Shown: piece by piece, positions 46,441-58,800 of the stretch
How positions within the stretch are numbered: position 1 is the stretch's first letter
Layout of the letters: the number at the start of each line of letters is the position of its first letter
Origin: Nyssa sinensis
Lineage: Eukaryota > Streptophyta > Magnoliopsida > Cornales > Nyssaceae
Reading direction: 5' to 3'
NCBI GenBank assembly: GCA_008638375.1
Contig: CM018031.1
Span: 58,702,688 to 58,766,687 of the forward strand
Length of the DNA: 64,000 nt
The notes under the pieces: model-generated
Databases searched by the model: none
Told to the model about the DNA's origin: nothing
Seen by the model: only the letters and a program-made list of their open reading frames with translations
Made by a program: the position numbers and the translations under genes

Positions 46441-49400
46441 TCTCTAGTTTCTTCACTTTCATTCTTTTTCTCAAGCATTACATGGTGAACAAAACTTGAA
46501 ATTTCAAGGGCAAACTTGGCGCGTCTATTAATTGAAGCAGGCTAATTGCAAAAAGTAGCAGTGTACTGCAATGGTTTGGTTGGTTACTTTATTGCCTCAT
46601 TTGGGTTTTAAGATATTCTTGGGTGATCCCTTTTCATTTTCTCTTTCTCTTTGTCCTATTGTTCTTTACTAAATTACTGCATGCTTGAATTAATCTAAAC
46701 TGTGGTGCATCTGGAAATGCTTTGATACTCATTAAACCTCAGTTTTTAACTCTTTTTCCTCTTGCCAATTGAAGATGGGTATGTCTTTGAACACGGTAGT
46801 CATTTGACTGAAATTTCAAGTTCTTCATGTGTGAATATTTTCCTTTGAGACTCCGTGAAGGTAAGTTTTCAGATTCATGTGGTATATCTTTTTTAATTAT
46901 CCATTCAGCTACCTATTGTGAGTGGGATCTCACATTTCTGTTGAGATTTAGCACCAAGAAATGCCTCCCCTGGCGCCCCCCCCCCCCTTTTCCTTTTTCT
47001 TCTGCCGGCTCCATTTGTTATTACCTTGGATTGCTTTGTTGTTGTTTTTTTTTTTTTTTTGGTTTTTTGGGGGAAACCCAAAAGAATCCTGTTTCTGGAT
47101 TCTTGGTTTTCTTGAGTTCTGATTTCTCCTTAGTCCATGCTGCTTGTATTTGGGTGTTTGGAAACTGATATAACATGAGATCTTACCAGTGTTGATGGAT
47201 GAACCCTAAAAAGAAATAGGAATCCATGCTGGGTCTTCCATGGCAAGTCTGGTTCCGTTTTTGAGAAGCATGTACTCAAACTTTCCAAAAGGAAAAGAAA
47301 AATAGTGAGTAAAGACTGGCTTGAGAAAATTTCATTGACTTGTTAATTTCTTGATAACGGACTATTTTCCAGTGATTTTTTTACCCAAGTAAGTTTTGTA
47401 AACCTAGCTTACATATCTGTTCTGGAATCACTTTATTTTTCTTTTCCTCTTTTTTTTTTTCCTTTTAATGGAAAGAGAAGAGGGAAATGATTTTTTCTAA
47501 AAGAAACCGAACAGCTTTTTAATTTTTTTTTCACCAGTTTTTGTTGCAATCGGTCCATGAGCTAGGATGACTAGGAACTCCGTGTTGTAGGAAAATGGAA
47601 TTGTTTGCTGGACGAGTTCCTTCTTTTGAGCTGTAAGCTAGTTTTCTTTTTTCTTTTTTGGGTCCTTCTCAAGCTAGGGTTTGGACTTTGGAACTATATA
47701 CTGTGAGATACGGTGAATGGAATTTGAGCTAGGGCTTGGAACTCCATGTTGTGAGAAAGAGGGGTTGAATGAAGCAAAAACTGTACTGCAGATAGAACCA
47801 CCAATTCTGGTCCCTGGATTTCACTTGCATTAAATATCTTCTGAGCATGCACTTCATAAGCTCAGGTTCCTGTCCAATGAGATAAAATTAAGCAGACTGT
47901 GCAGAGTTGGAACTTGAGCTAATTTATGGGTTGTTGACATTCGTGACGTTTATTCATTCAATATTACTTTGAACAGTACCCCTCTTAGCTTCCCCTTCTT
48001 TACATATAATAATGTGTGTGTATATATATCTATATATATTATTCTTGAATTAGTTTGAACGGTACCCTCTTGTCTTTCGTTTTTTTTCTTTATTATAATA
48101 TGTACTTGTATATAGGTATATAATTGTATATAATATATGATTCATGATTCTTGAATGTATCAGTAAAGACTAAAAGGTGAATGGTGCATCTGCCGCCTAT
48201 CGAACAAATGAGCAGCGGCTTTGTCACCTCGATGTGTGTTTTACGGGTACGGTTTTTGCACTCTTAACAGCAGCTGGCTGTAGATGAGTCATATTTTTTG
48301 AACTGCAATGCTGCTGCACTCCTTTTCTTGAGCCAAAGTCATTATTATTATAAATCACTTAATTCTTGTGCTTGTGTGTAAAGTCCCCATCTGAAATCTG
48401 AAGTGTCTTTTAAAAATGCCAGTTCATTGTGTGGACCGAGAATGGAAGTACAATGTCTTCATTTTATTATTTCCTCCAAGTAATGCCCATGTGTTTTGTT
48501 TACTTTCTTGTCTCTCTCGTCTCTCTTCTGTACCCTTTCTTTCTCAAAGCTTGTTTGTCCTACTTGTCATATAATATTGTGACACGTGTAGAAAAGCTAT
48601 TTTTTTTTTCTTTTTATACCTTATGAGATTTATCATGATTGTGGAGCTTATTTTGCAATAATTGGTAAATTACATTTTGATATATTTTTATATTTTTAAC
48701 AATTACAAAGATATTTTTTGAAGTGTGACACTTGTTAATAAATTTCAAATATCTCTCTTTTAATTCAATTTTTTTGTTTAAAACGATAGAAGTATCTTTT
48801 TCATTTTATCTTATTTTTTATTTTTACTTTATTTTTTATTTTGATAATTTTTTTTAACTATTTTTAAAAGTATGAGAGTTTAGTATTATTTTATAAACGT
48901 ATAAGAGATCTTTATAGAAAAAAATTTTAAAAGAGATTTAGTATAATTTAGTAAGATTTAGAGGATACCTACGCATCTCAATACCAATGATAAGGGGTGA
49001 TTATTGGCATTGAGCTGTGCGGGAGATTACCCACCGTGGGTAATAGATTCACGATGTTTCGACTTGAACTTGCATTGTCTGTCCCAACTGCTACGAGACC
49101 AAGATGGTGCATATGAGAGATCAAACCCCACTTGAATTCAATATGATTCAAGGGTTTAACGGGGCAACCTTGGGAGCATTCGTTAAGGGACACTCTTTAA
49201 GTCGTTTGGCTTTAAGGCTAAGAAGTAGGTTTGATTAGAGTGGCTCGAGACGATATGTTGGTCTAATAATCCTTTTAGAAAATGGGGAATGTTCTATTAT
49301 CTTCTCTATGCTTTTACTACCTTCTAAGTTGTACATGTGGAGTCCTGAGGACATGAGAAGTGCATAAATAACTCCTACTCAGAAGTGCACAAACAGAGAA

Positions 49401-49653
49401 AAAAAAAAACAAAAAAGAGGTCATGTTGTTGATATTCATTCGTATTTCTGTGTTCTAGCTTACTTTTTTCTGTGTCATAACCACTCTTGCACTTAGGGGG
49501 CGGAGCCAAGAACCTCTCTCTTAGTGGGGGGCAATAAAAAATTTACATGAAAGTTAATTGTTATTATATGTGTCTTTATTAATTAAAATATACAAAATTT
49601 GAAAGTTTAATCATGATATTTACAAAAATATATATTTGCAAACTTCACACGTG
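46441..49653. other. Downstream of MIR319, no gene
   Basis: Probably the 3' part of the pri-miR319 transcript, then an AT-rich spacer. It holds T-rich tracts, a C9 run at about 46979-46987 and short (TA)n stretches near 48020-48045 and 48110-48140. A short open frame at 48181-48267 (MVHLPPIEQMSSGFV) has no recognisable relatives. No splice-consistent coding region was found. Confidence 0.4.
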
Positions 49654-49893
49654 TCCATCTGGGCGTAGCGCAATTGGTAAGGAGTGAGATTTTTCACGTG
49701 AATAATCAGTAGCGCGAATGTTCGACTCTCCACCGTTGTCCGAGTTCGTGATTTATTCGATGCATCCGGTTAATGGACGGTTTGGTGCATCCGAGGTTTA
49801 CCTTCTAGGGATAGCACTAAAGGCTGAAAGCCAAGGCTGGCGATAAGCTAAAGTGTTCTTAGAAGGGTTCCTGTTAACAAAAAAAAAAAAAAA
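49654..49893 (+). mobile_element. tRNA-derived SINE with target-site duplications
   Basis: Polymerase III A box TAGCGCAATTGG (about 49666) and B-box-like GTTCGACTC (about 49718), then a tRNA-unrelated body and a 3' A-run of about 17 bases. It is flanked by 13-bp direct repeats AACTTCACACGTG (49641-49653) and AACTTCACCCGTG (49894-49906), 12 of 13 matching, the signature of LINE-mediated insertion. It is too diverged to fold as a tRNA. Confidence 0.85.
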
Positions 49894-49906
49894 AACTTCA
49901 CCCGTG

Positions 49907-52267
49907 ATGTGATGCCATGTGGGGTCTTCTATATATTTTCTATTGATATTTGTATAATGGATTAACAATTAAATAAGGGTTCAATAACTAGAAGTTAAAT
50001 CTAGTTCTATAGTACACACATGAAGTTTTTTGAATTAGTTGTACAAAGGACATTAGCATAAATATCTAAATATATAACATGCAATCTTGCACTAATAATA
50101 TGCTTAATTATGATAATTTGTTTTAGACTTGACTTCGATTGCAGTATAATACACTTTTAAATTATTAATTTTTCCTTAATATTTGAGATTTTATGTTTAC
50201 ATAAATGAAGATAAATTTAATTTATATAAATACTTATTATTACATTATTCCTTTAAGTTTATGTTTCTTTTTTTTAATGAGAACCAAATGCTTCAAGTAT
50301 TCATAAGTTATGTTGGACTTTACTTAAAAGCTAACAACCACTAAAGTTATGTTTAGTTTAGATTTTTTAAAATAAAACTAATTTGATTATTACATAATTG
50401 ATTAATATTTAAATAATTTGATAAATAATCATGAAATTCTATTATAAAGGTAGTTTTCTTTTAAATTTCAAATTCTATCTGTAAGCATAATTTTTTTTTA
50501 AGTAAAATTATCTTGAAATTCTATTATGATTTAATTATTTTTTATAGGATTGATTATAAAATAATTATTTTTATTGGGTTAATCAAACTAGGTAAAGTAA
50601 AACTTAATTTAATTATTTTTACTAATTAAATCAGGTAAAATAATCTAAATCAAACTTACATAAAAACCTATCCCCGGCCCCGACTTTGATTCTCAACACC
50701 ATAAAAATATAATGTGCAAGATACTTGAAGAATTAAGAAAATTAATTAATATGATTTGGCATATTGATTTTCTTTATTGTTTAGATTTTGTTTCTACTTG
50801 TGTGTGTATATATATTCGAATAATAATAAATTCAAGTAATTCTCTACTTCTCATGATAGAAAAAAATTTTAATACTCGCAAAGTACATGGTCTCGAGTGT
50901 GAAATGACGTGTCACGTGTGTATTACGTGCTTGTGATTTAATGTACATGTGACAAATCATCTCACTCTTAAAAGAGATATTTTTTAATGGATCTAATACA
51001 CCACTTGGTAATGTGCCATTTCAATGACGTTTTGTGATATGTATTATGTCTCATTAAAAAAGATGAGTCATATCAGTGTCATTTAATGACGTTTTGTGAT
51101 ATGTATTATGTCTCATTAAAAAAGATGAGTCATATCAGTGTCATTTCAGTGCTATTACACATGATGGAATGTCATTGAATGGACATATTACTATGTCACT
51201 GTAACTGATCCATCTAAGAATTTTTTCACCCTCGAGTGTAAGAATTTAATCCAAATAACATATGTAAAATCATAAGTATGCATAAATTAATATGATGAAT
51301 TACCCAAATCTATAAATAATATGAATGAAACTGGGATGATATTATGAATAGATTACACTATAAAGATAGTGATCTTTTCCTGCTCAATGACCCTTTCAAC
51401 TTGGATAATGTAAATTCGATACCAAATTTCTATATAACTAATATAAAATTTTATCAATTAAGCTAACTTGATTTTACTTTTCAATGATTTGCTACATCAC
51501 AATCAGGATGTCACTATAGCCATGAGCCTTTGCTAATTCTTCTAGAGTGGTAAATGAATTGGACTCAAATTGGATCAGAAGTGATTTGAATCTTATTTGT
51601 TAATAAAATTATCAGTTTTAATTTTTTGATGTATTTATAAATTTTTTAATACAAATTTAGATTTCTTAACCATTGGATCAATCCAATAATAATATTAATA
51701 TATATTATGTATGTAACATGTAAAATTTAAATTCTATATTTTTAATATAATATATAATATATAAAATATTAATATATATGTTATATTTAATTAAATTGAT
51801 AATTTTTTTTTGAGTAAGTAAGAAATCAGATCGTTAATAAATTGAATTTGTTTAATTCATATCTAATCTATTTAATTATAAAGGAATTATAGATTGAATT
51901 ATTTGTATTATATTCAAATTAATAAATGAATCAGACTCGAATTAGTTTGGGATCAAGATATGATGTATAAACAATCTTTCATCAATATGCAAGAATTTGA
52001 CATAATATCATAGATAAAGTCTGATAAAATTCAAACAAGCCTCATGAAATGGAATGGAAAGAAATTCATTTTAGCAAACACATTTGCTAACAGAGGTGGT
52101 GAGACACAGACTCCCTCTGGTATGATCTGCAGATGATGCTGGTCCCCAGGGTGACTTCTTATATATACACTGAAATAGAATCATCATCACAAAAAAAAAA
52201 CAAAAACCTAACTGACCTACCAGGCACCAGTACTAGCTCGATCTCCACTTCCTTCTAATGGATTATA
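49907..52267. other. AT-rich intergenic region
   Basis: No gene is seen. It contains the 62-bp tandem duplication at 51023-51146 and otherwise low-complexity AT-rich DNA. The last 100-200 bp before 52268 are presumably the 3' UTR of the PADRE gene. Confidence 0.5.
51023..51146. repeat. 62-bp tandem duplication
   Basis: Two essentially identical copies beginning AATGACGTTTTGTGATATGT at 51023 and 51085. The lack of divergence indicates a recent duplication. Confidence 0.9.
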
Positions 52268-52597
52268 TTATTTGCTTAAGAAACCGCCTTTGACAACATC
52301 AAACTCCTTGGAGCCAGCATCGTCACAGACGGCAAGCCCTTTGGGCAACAGGAAGTAAAGCTGATCAGAGTTGAGGCGACAAGAATTAGGGAGGAAAGAT
52401 CGGTCTGAAGTTGAAGTTGAAGTTGAAGTGCATGGAATAATCTTGTGATGAGGACATGCACATGCAGCTAAAATGTCTTTAACGCGCGTGCCTTCTGTGA
52501 ATTTGATCACTTCACCATCTTCTTTCAGTACCAGAACTTCTCTCCTGGTTGAGCCATGAATATCAAGACACAGCAGGCATGACACGGAAGTCCCCAT
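52268..52597 (-). CDS. PADRE (DUF4228) domain protein
   Basis: An intron-less gene of 109 residues. The start is the ATG at 52595-52597; the open frame extends six codons upstream but only to a GTG. The N terminus MGTSVSCLLC has Gly2 and nearby Cys residues, so myristoylation and palmitoylation are plausible. The PADRE pattern is visible: a first strand pair (EVLVLKEDGEVIKFTEGTRV, about 21-40), VKDILAACPHH-like context, then LNSDQLYFLLPKGL (about 75-90). Plant DUF4228/PADRE proteins are small, often stress- or pathogen-responsive and of unknown biochemistry. The gene looks intact and stands alone. Confidence 0.85.
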   Translation of the reverse strand: MGTSVSCLLCLDIHGSTRREVLVLKEDGEVIKFTEGTRVKDILAACACPHHKIIPCTSTSTSTSDRSFLPNSCRLNSDQLYFLLPKGLAVCDDAGSKEFDVVKGGFLSK

Positions 52598-54878
52598 AAC
52601 TAATCCTTGGCTCACTGCTTTTTTCTTTTCTTTTCTGTGCTTTCGTTGCTCTGCTAATTAATGTTCTGGTAATGAATTTATGTGAGGTTAATTAGATGGT
52701 AACGACAATTACAAGAACATGGATGAGATAGAGTTGTGTTAAAATGGTAATTGACTATATATTCCTCTTTGCGTATTTTTCAATAATGACAAACTGCTAA
52801 TTAATTGATAATCTTTTCATGTACTTGGATAAATTTTTGGACAAACGGAGCTTCTACAAGTCCTACAGTGATCTATCTCCCTTAGATTTGTGATTCTCAG
52901 AGTAGCATATATATAGGTGTTTCCACACCCACTGATGCTTCTACGGGACTATAATATACATCCTTATTAGAATATATGTGTGTGTGTATATATATACGTG
53001 TGTGTGTGTAAAATATATCTTAATATCCAGAACTCTCGTGCAAATTTCAAATATATAAGACTATAATTTTAATGTTGAACATTTGATTAACTCAATTTAT
53101 AAACACACTTTCAATTACAAACGTGTTATAGGTCATTTGGTTAAAAATTGGGTTTTTCGGTCATAGGTTTATGAATAAGTTAAAATTTAAGGTTATGTTT
53201 AATACGTTAGAATAAACATTTTTAACTTTTTTCATTCTTTATTCTTATTTGGTATGATTAAAAATATTTATTTTATTATACAAACATTTTATTAAAAATT
53301 ATTTCAAACATTTTTTTTGACCCAATTAAGTAATTTTTATTCCATTCAATGTCATTTTCATTCCATATTTTATTCTATGAAATGACTATTTCATTTTTGT
53401 GTACCAAACATGACCTAAGAACAAGTCCAACACCAAACACTTAAACCCCCGAAGTTCCTCGGTTATTTTTTTCGACTTAAATACCCCTCTATATTCTTCT
53501 CACAAAAATAGTTGTCTATAAATTATGCTAGTTTTTTTTAAAAAAATCAAATTTCAAAATCCAATTACTCACAAATTATAAATCCATTTTAATAAAGTTT
53601 ATATATTTGGATTCTAAAATCGAAATCTATCAAAGTAAGATTCATATTACATATAAAATTTTAAAGAAAAAAATAAGCATAACAAAAAAATGAAATTTCA
53701 TCAAACAAAACAATTAAATTTAACTGTTTTATAAAACAAAACAAAACAAAAAATCACTCCTAAACACACAAAATATACTATTAAACTTCTTTTACTCTAA
53801 AAAAAAAAAAACTTAACTATGCTTCATGGACAATCAATTTTGTGAACCCCCCTCAAAAAATATTGTGGGGATATTATTGTCACTTAAAGTAAGATAAACA
53901 TGACAGCTCATCAAGATAAATCTCAACTTAAAAAACAAAAAAGTGATTAAACTTGGTAACAAAAAATTAAATGAGTGTAGACCTACTCTCTCACAAAGAA
54001 AAAATACGAGTAAACTTATTACTAATTAATCTTAAAAGAGCAATAATACACTTCCCAAAATTATATCACAAATTTCTATCCTAAATAATGTGATATCGAT
54101 ATTACACTGCATTACTGAGCATATAATTAATATGATTCTATTGTATCAATGTCACATTATTTAAGATAAAAATTTAATAAGGATCGAGCATTTTGATGTG
54201 GTCTCAATAAGGAACAATAAAAACTAGCAATGCATAAAAGCACCTTGGAGGTGCTCTTGACGATTTTTATGTAAAATGTCCTAAAACCACTTATATTATA
54301 TTATGCATATTATATTTATATATATAAATACAATATTATATATATATATATATGCACACGTATATATATTATATATAAATACAAGTTAATGCTGATCACT
54401 TATATTACACATGTATATATATTATATATTTTCATAAATATACAAAATACTTATTAAACAAGGGCAAAATACATATTAAAATTCATACCAAATAATCACT
54501 TTTTATACAATTTTTACTATACGCCCAACTGCTTCTCCTTCATCAACTACTAATACCCATCAACATTTTTATATAATCTGAAACTCCCCAAAATGGGCAT
54601 TTATTATTATTTATTTTAGTAAAGAAATAGAAGAAAAAAAATCGAGGAAAGCAATATATAAATTTCTAAAAAGTAAAATAAATCATACACTCATTTAATT
54701 TTTTTGCTTATTTAAGTAAAAAATACTTTAAAAAATGTTACTAACAAACAAAATATTTTCTTCTCCTTTCCCTTGCTAAATTCCCAAAAATAAACGAGGC
54801 AAGGGTTTTGGAAATTAAAATTCACAAAAGTTTTATATTTTAATCTCATTGAGCATGCCATTTTGGTTTGACTGTTTG

Positions 54879-54925
<47 letters not shown>

Positions 54926-55804
54926 TGTTATTAAAACAAACAAATATACGATGTAGTTATAGATATTATTCACCAACAAAGAATGCTTTGATTGATGATG
55001 GGGGTACATAAAACTTCAAGATGGGTATTGCTCAAGCCGTTTTTAGAGCCCTCGGATGGGCTTCCTTTGAGCTCAGTAAAGAATAAGTTTTCAAAAGCAG
55101 CTACTGCAAAGTATCCAGAATCATTGTAATGAGTAGATCGGCCTCAGCCTTCTTAGATCTGGCCATACCAAGGCCGGTCAGGCTATCAGCCCAACCCCAA
55201 AATTGCTTACCCCAGCTCCACGTCATGCACACGAGTCATTCTACTGATCCACGTGGCAGGTAATATGAGGCATAAGACCCATGCGTTGCACTAACAGGTC
55301 CACTACGCATGTGGCCCTACACTTGTTGGTCCACCTGCCACACGTCCAGCCCAACCATAACACCTGCCAGGCTGCCATCATGCAAACCTGCCCCCACTGT
55401 ATTTATTACATCGCCTTTATAAGATTGACAAAGCAATCAAGCTCAAATGGAGTATCGAAGATTCAGGAAAAAAAAAAAAAGAGCAAAAACACTTGTTTGG
55501 CAATATGAAATTCGCGAATCATAACAGGGAAAAATTCAAAGAGATTTAGTACTTGGTTTTGCTTTTCTTCTTCCTTCTATGATTCTCTGTAAATTTTTTT
55601 CTAGGTGCCCAAAAAGAATCATAGAAGGAAAATGAGGAAGAAGATGGGATGTACTAATCTTTTTAAATGTTTCTCTTGTTATGTGCGAGTATAATTATTG
55701 TATCAAACAAGTAAATTTTGCTCTTTTTTTCATCTTTCAATGTACTCTGTTTTGAGGATTTTGATTGCTTGTTGTGATGATTTAACAAAAATAAGATACC
55801 CAGT
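52598..55804. other. Intergenic region, mostly AT-rich
   Basis: No gene is seen. (TA)n and (TG)n runs lie near 52975-53010 and (TA)n at 54880-54917. About 54990-55470 is markedly richer in G+C, with a CCACGTGGCA G-box-like site near 55250 and TTTATAAG near 55415, resembling a promoter or an old LTR. No partner repeat was found. The inverted repeat at 55571-55630 follows. The last part lies downstream of the bromodomain gene. Confidence 0.45.
55571..55630. repeat. 16-bp perfect inverted repeat
   Basis: TTCCTTCTATGATTCT (55571-55586) and its exact reverse complement (55615-55630) enclose a 28-bp loop, with further partial pairing outside (CTTCTT against AGGAAG). It lies about 170 bp downstream of the bromodomain stop codon and may fold in its 3' UTR or mark a small decayed transposon. 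Confidence 0.75.
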
Positions 55805-58800
55805 TCACAGCTGAAGAGCTAGATCAGGGTGCTGATTACCCTGCTGTTCATCATCCCAAATTGACTGGGCATCAGTCTCTGCTCCCTCGCCTTGGAGGGG
55901 AGTCCTCCGGCAGAAGTTGCCAGCATCGAGAATCTGTCCTTGCGGCTGCGGCGGCACTGTTAACTGGGTTTCTTGTGGAAGAAAGACAGCCTCGCCCAAC
56001 AGATTCATATCACCAGGCTGCGGCTGCTGCTGCTGCATATACTGAGCCAATTCAACCTGCGGATCCTGCTGCATGTATACATCCTCACCTAATGGGTTCG
56101 CATTAGCGCAAGGAACCATTGCAAGCTGCACTTGTTGAGCGAATGCATCCCAGCCCTGCTGTTGAATGTTCTGAGCAAACAGGTTTGGCCGCTGCGGAAA
56201 TACATCCTCGCCCAGTAGATTCACCTCAGTAGGCAGCAGGAAGGAAGCTGGTGCGAGCTGAGATTGTTGCGGCACAAACGCACCCTGGCCCAGTGGATCC
56301 AACTCACTAATCTGTGTTTGCATGTAGGGAACTGATGTGAGCTGCGCCTGTCGCTGCATAAGTGCATCCTGGTCATCCAACGGGAACTGCAACTCCTGCT
56401 GCACCAATGCATTCTTGCCCAATAAATTGAACCGCGGTTGAAACTGTGGGAAATCATAGAGTCCCTGCAGCCCCCACAGTGCTGGTTGCGTCCTTTCCAC
56501 CGCCTGGCTCACTTGGGCTGAGTGATCTCCATAATTGCGGTTTGGTAAAGCAATGGTTTGCTCCAGTCCACCCAGAGAATGTGAGCCCGGGGCATGCAAC
56601 GAGGTGCTGGTCTGATCAGAACTTGATGGCTTTATGAACTTGGAAGGATGTACTATTGATTTTGGATGTTGGTTGCCTCTAAACATGAATTCCGGCAGCC
56701 GTGGTTGTGATTCTGATGCCAACTGAACTGGGTGAACCCGATCACCCAACTGGCTAGAACCCACTACATCCTTGGTCACATACCTCTCGCTGGTGTCTTT
56801 GATCCCAGCAATGGGATTCCTCAAGTTAGCAGTTCCGGGGCTGGGGAGGTATGGACCTAATTGATTTTGAATGTTCTGATTCTGATAAGCACCATCTTCT
56901 CCAACAGCTCCTCGCAGGAGATCCATGTAATACGCGCCAAAGGCTTCCCGGATCCCAGCACTGGAATGAGCAACATCATCTCCTACAGCTTGTAAGAAAC
57001 CCCTTTCGTCACTTGGTTGAATCATTCCCCTGGAGAGCCCATGAGCATCCCTTATGCCTGATGTGTTAACAGCCATGCCTCCATGGAAACTGCTATCAAT
57101 AGCCTCTCTGTTGATAGCATGAGCCCTTTCCCCTTGTATGCGAATTCCCATTATGTCAACTGGAGGACCCATTGCTTCTCGGAAAGCACCATGACCATCC
57201 GCTCTACCCCTTGCAAGATTCATCTTCCCTCCAAAAGCGCTGTTATAGATATCCATGCTCTCACCAGCGAAAATATTTTTCAATTTGGAAGCAGCATTGT
57301 GAATATCTACTCTACTGCTGGCATTAGTAAGCGCCATCTGATCCCTGCAAACGCCACCATACATATTCATGCTGTCACTGGTGAGAACATTTTTTCCCTT
57401 ATAAGCAGCCCGAATTGCACCAGCCATCAGCTTTTCTCCACAAGTGCCATCATAGATATCAGTACTGTCACCGGCGAGAACATTTTTCCCTTTATCCAGT
57501 CTTCCACTTGGAAGATTCATCTTTCCTCCCCAAGTGCCACCATAGATATCCATGCCGTCATCAATGAGAACATTTTTTCCTTTAGAAGCAAGGCCATGAA
57601 TATCCATCCTACCACTTGGAAGAGCCATCTTTCCTCCATGAGTGCCACTAGATATATCCATGCCCTCACCAATGAGAACACCTTTACCTTTCGAAGCAGC
57701 ACCATGCATGCTCATTCTATCACTTGCAAGAGCCATCATTCCTGTATTAGCACCACCATGGATATTCCTGCGGTCACCAATGAGAACACTTTTTCCTCCA
57801 GCAGCAGCAGCACCTTCAATGCCTAATCGACGAGGCATTTGATTATTGATGACACCATCTATACAAGTAAGCCCTCCTTGGGAAGCTGGCGAAGAAATCA
57901 GATAATTTGGATACTGAGCTGAACGGGTAGGTGTTTGAGACTGCTGATAAAAACGGCTTGGTGGTTGAGACTGATAATTTATCGCCTCCAGACATCTTAA
58001 TTTCCGATTGACAACCATTTGAGCTGTTGGTCCTAGATCTTTAGCAAACTGCATCAGACTCTCTTTGTATCCAGCACCCCCATTGTCCTACAACATCATG
58101 AAATAGCAATCAGAATAGAGAATGGGATGTAGATTAAACCATCCTATCTTTTATGATGTCTTTTGGATTTCTATTTGTCTATGTATGAACTTCATTGTTT
58201 ATATCCTTTACATATAATTTCAAAAGTTTACTTTTTTCATACAGTTGGGATCATCCAAGAGATTATGCTACAGATATACAAATGGTCATGTAAACAACAT
58301 TATAAGAAAAAGATCTTACGGAGAGCTAGGTATCGATTGAACAAATATGTTACTAATTCTCTTTTTTCTCATTTTCCCCTTTCGGGTGATACTATAAAGA
58401 AGATAAGAACGAGATAGAGAGATGGTACATGATGGTCCTCATTCACATGCTTTAGATGGGCATGAATGAAGCATGTAACATACGGAAACCATTTTCTAAC
58501 TAGACATGAGGAAATGTCCAATAAAATCCAACATGACTCAAAAGATGCCTAAATGATCAGCTAAATAATTATAGAAACACAATTATGTAAATGGAATGAT
58601 TCATCAGGTTGATACTCATCAGAAGAGAAAAAAAGAATGGTTCATCAAGTTTATTAAATAATGACAAGTTGGGTGACTCAGGATATTATGAGAGAAGATA
58701 TAACGAGGTTCTTCATCTCGATAACACCTAGGCATTCCAGCTCCAACAGGTCTAAAACCATCATGAAGAGTTCAGGCCATGGAGCCTATTTTGGTATGAA

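Noticed and set aside
49490..49530. GGGGGCGGAGCCAAGAACC as a transposon terminus
   Set aside because: The motif is common at plant repeat ends, but no inverted partner or target duplication could be found nearby.
49654..49730. tRNA-like start (GGGCGTAGCGCAATTGGTAAGGAG)
   Set aside because: The A and B boxes are present, but no acceptor stem or anticodon loop can be formed. The A-tail and flanking duplications show it is a SINE.
52598..52615. Six extra N-terminal residues for the PADRE protein
   Set aside because: That start is a GTG. The ATG at 52597 gives the MG...C lipidation-like N terminus typical of the family.
57083..57826. 247-codon plus-strand frame
   Set aside because: It is the antisense shadow of the repeat-rich bromodomain exon. 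Its apparent repeats mirror those of the real coding strand.
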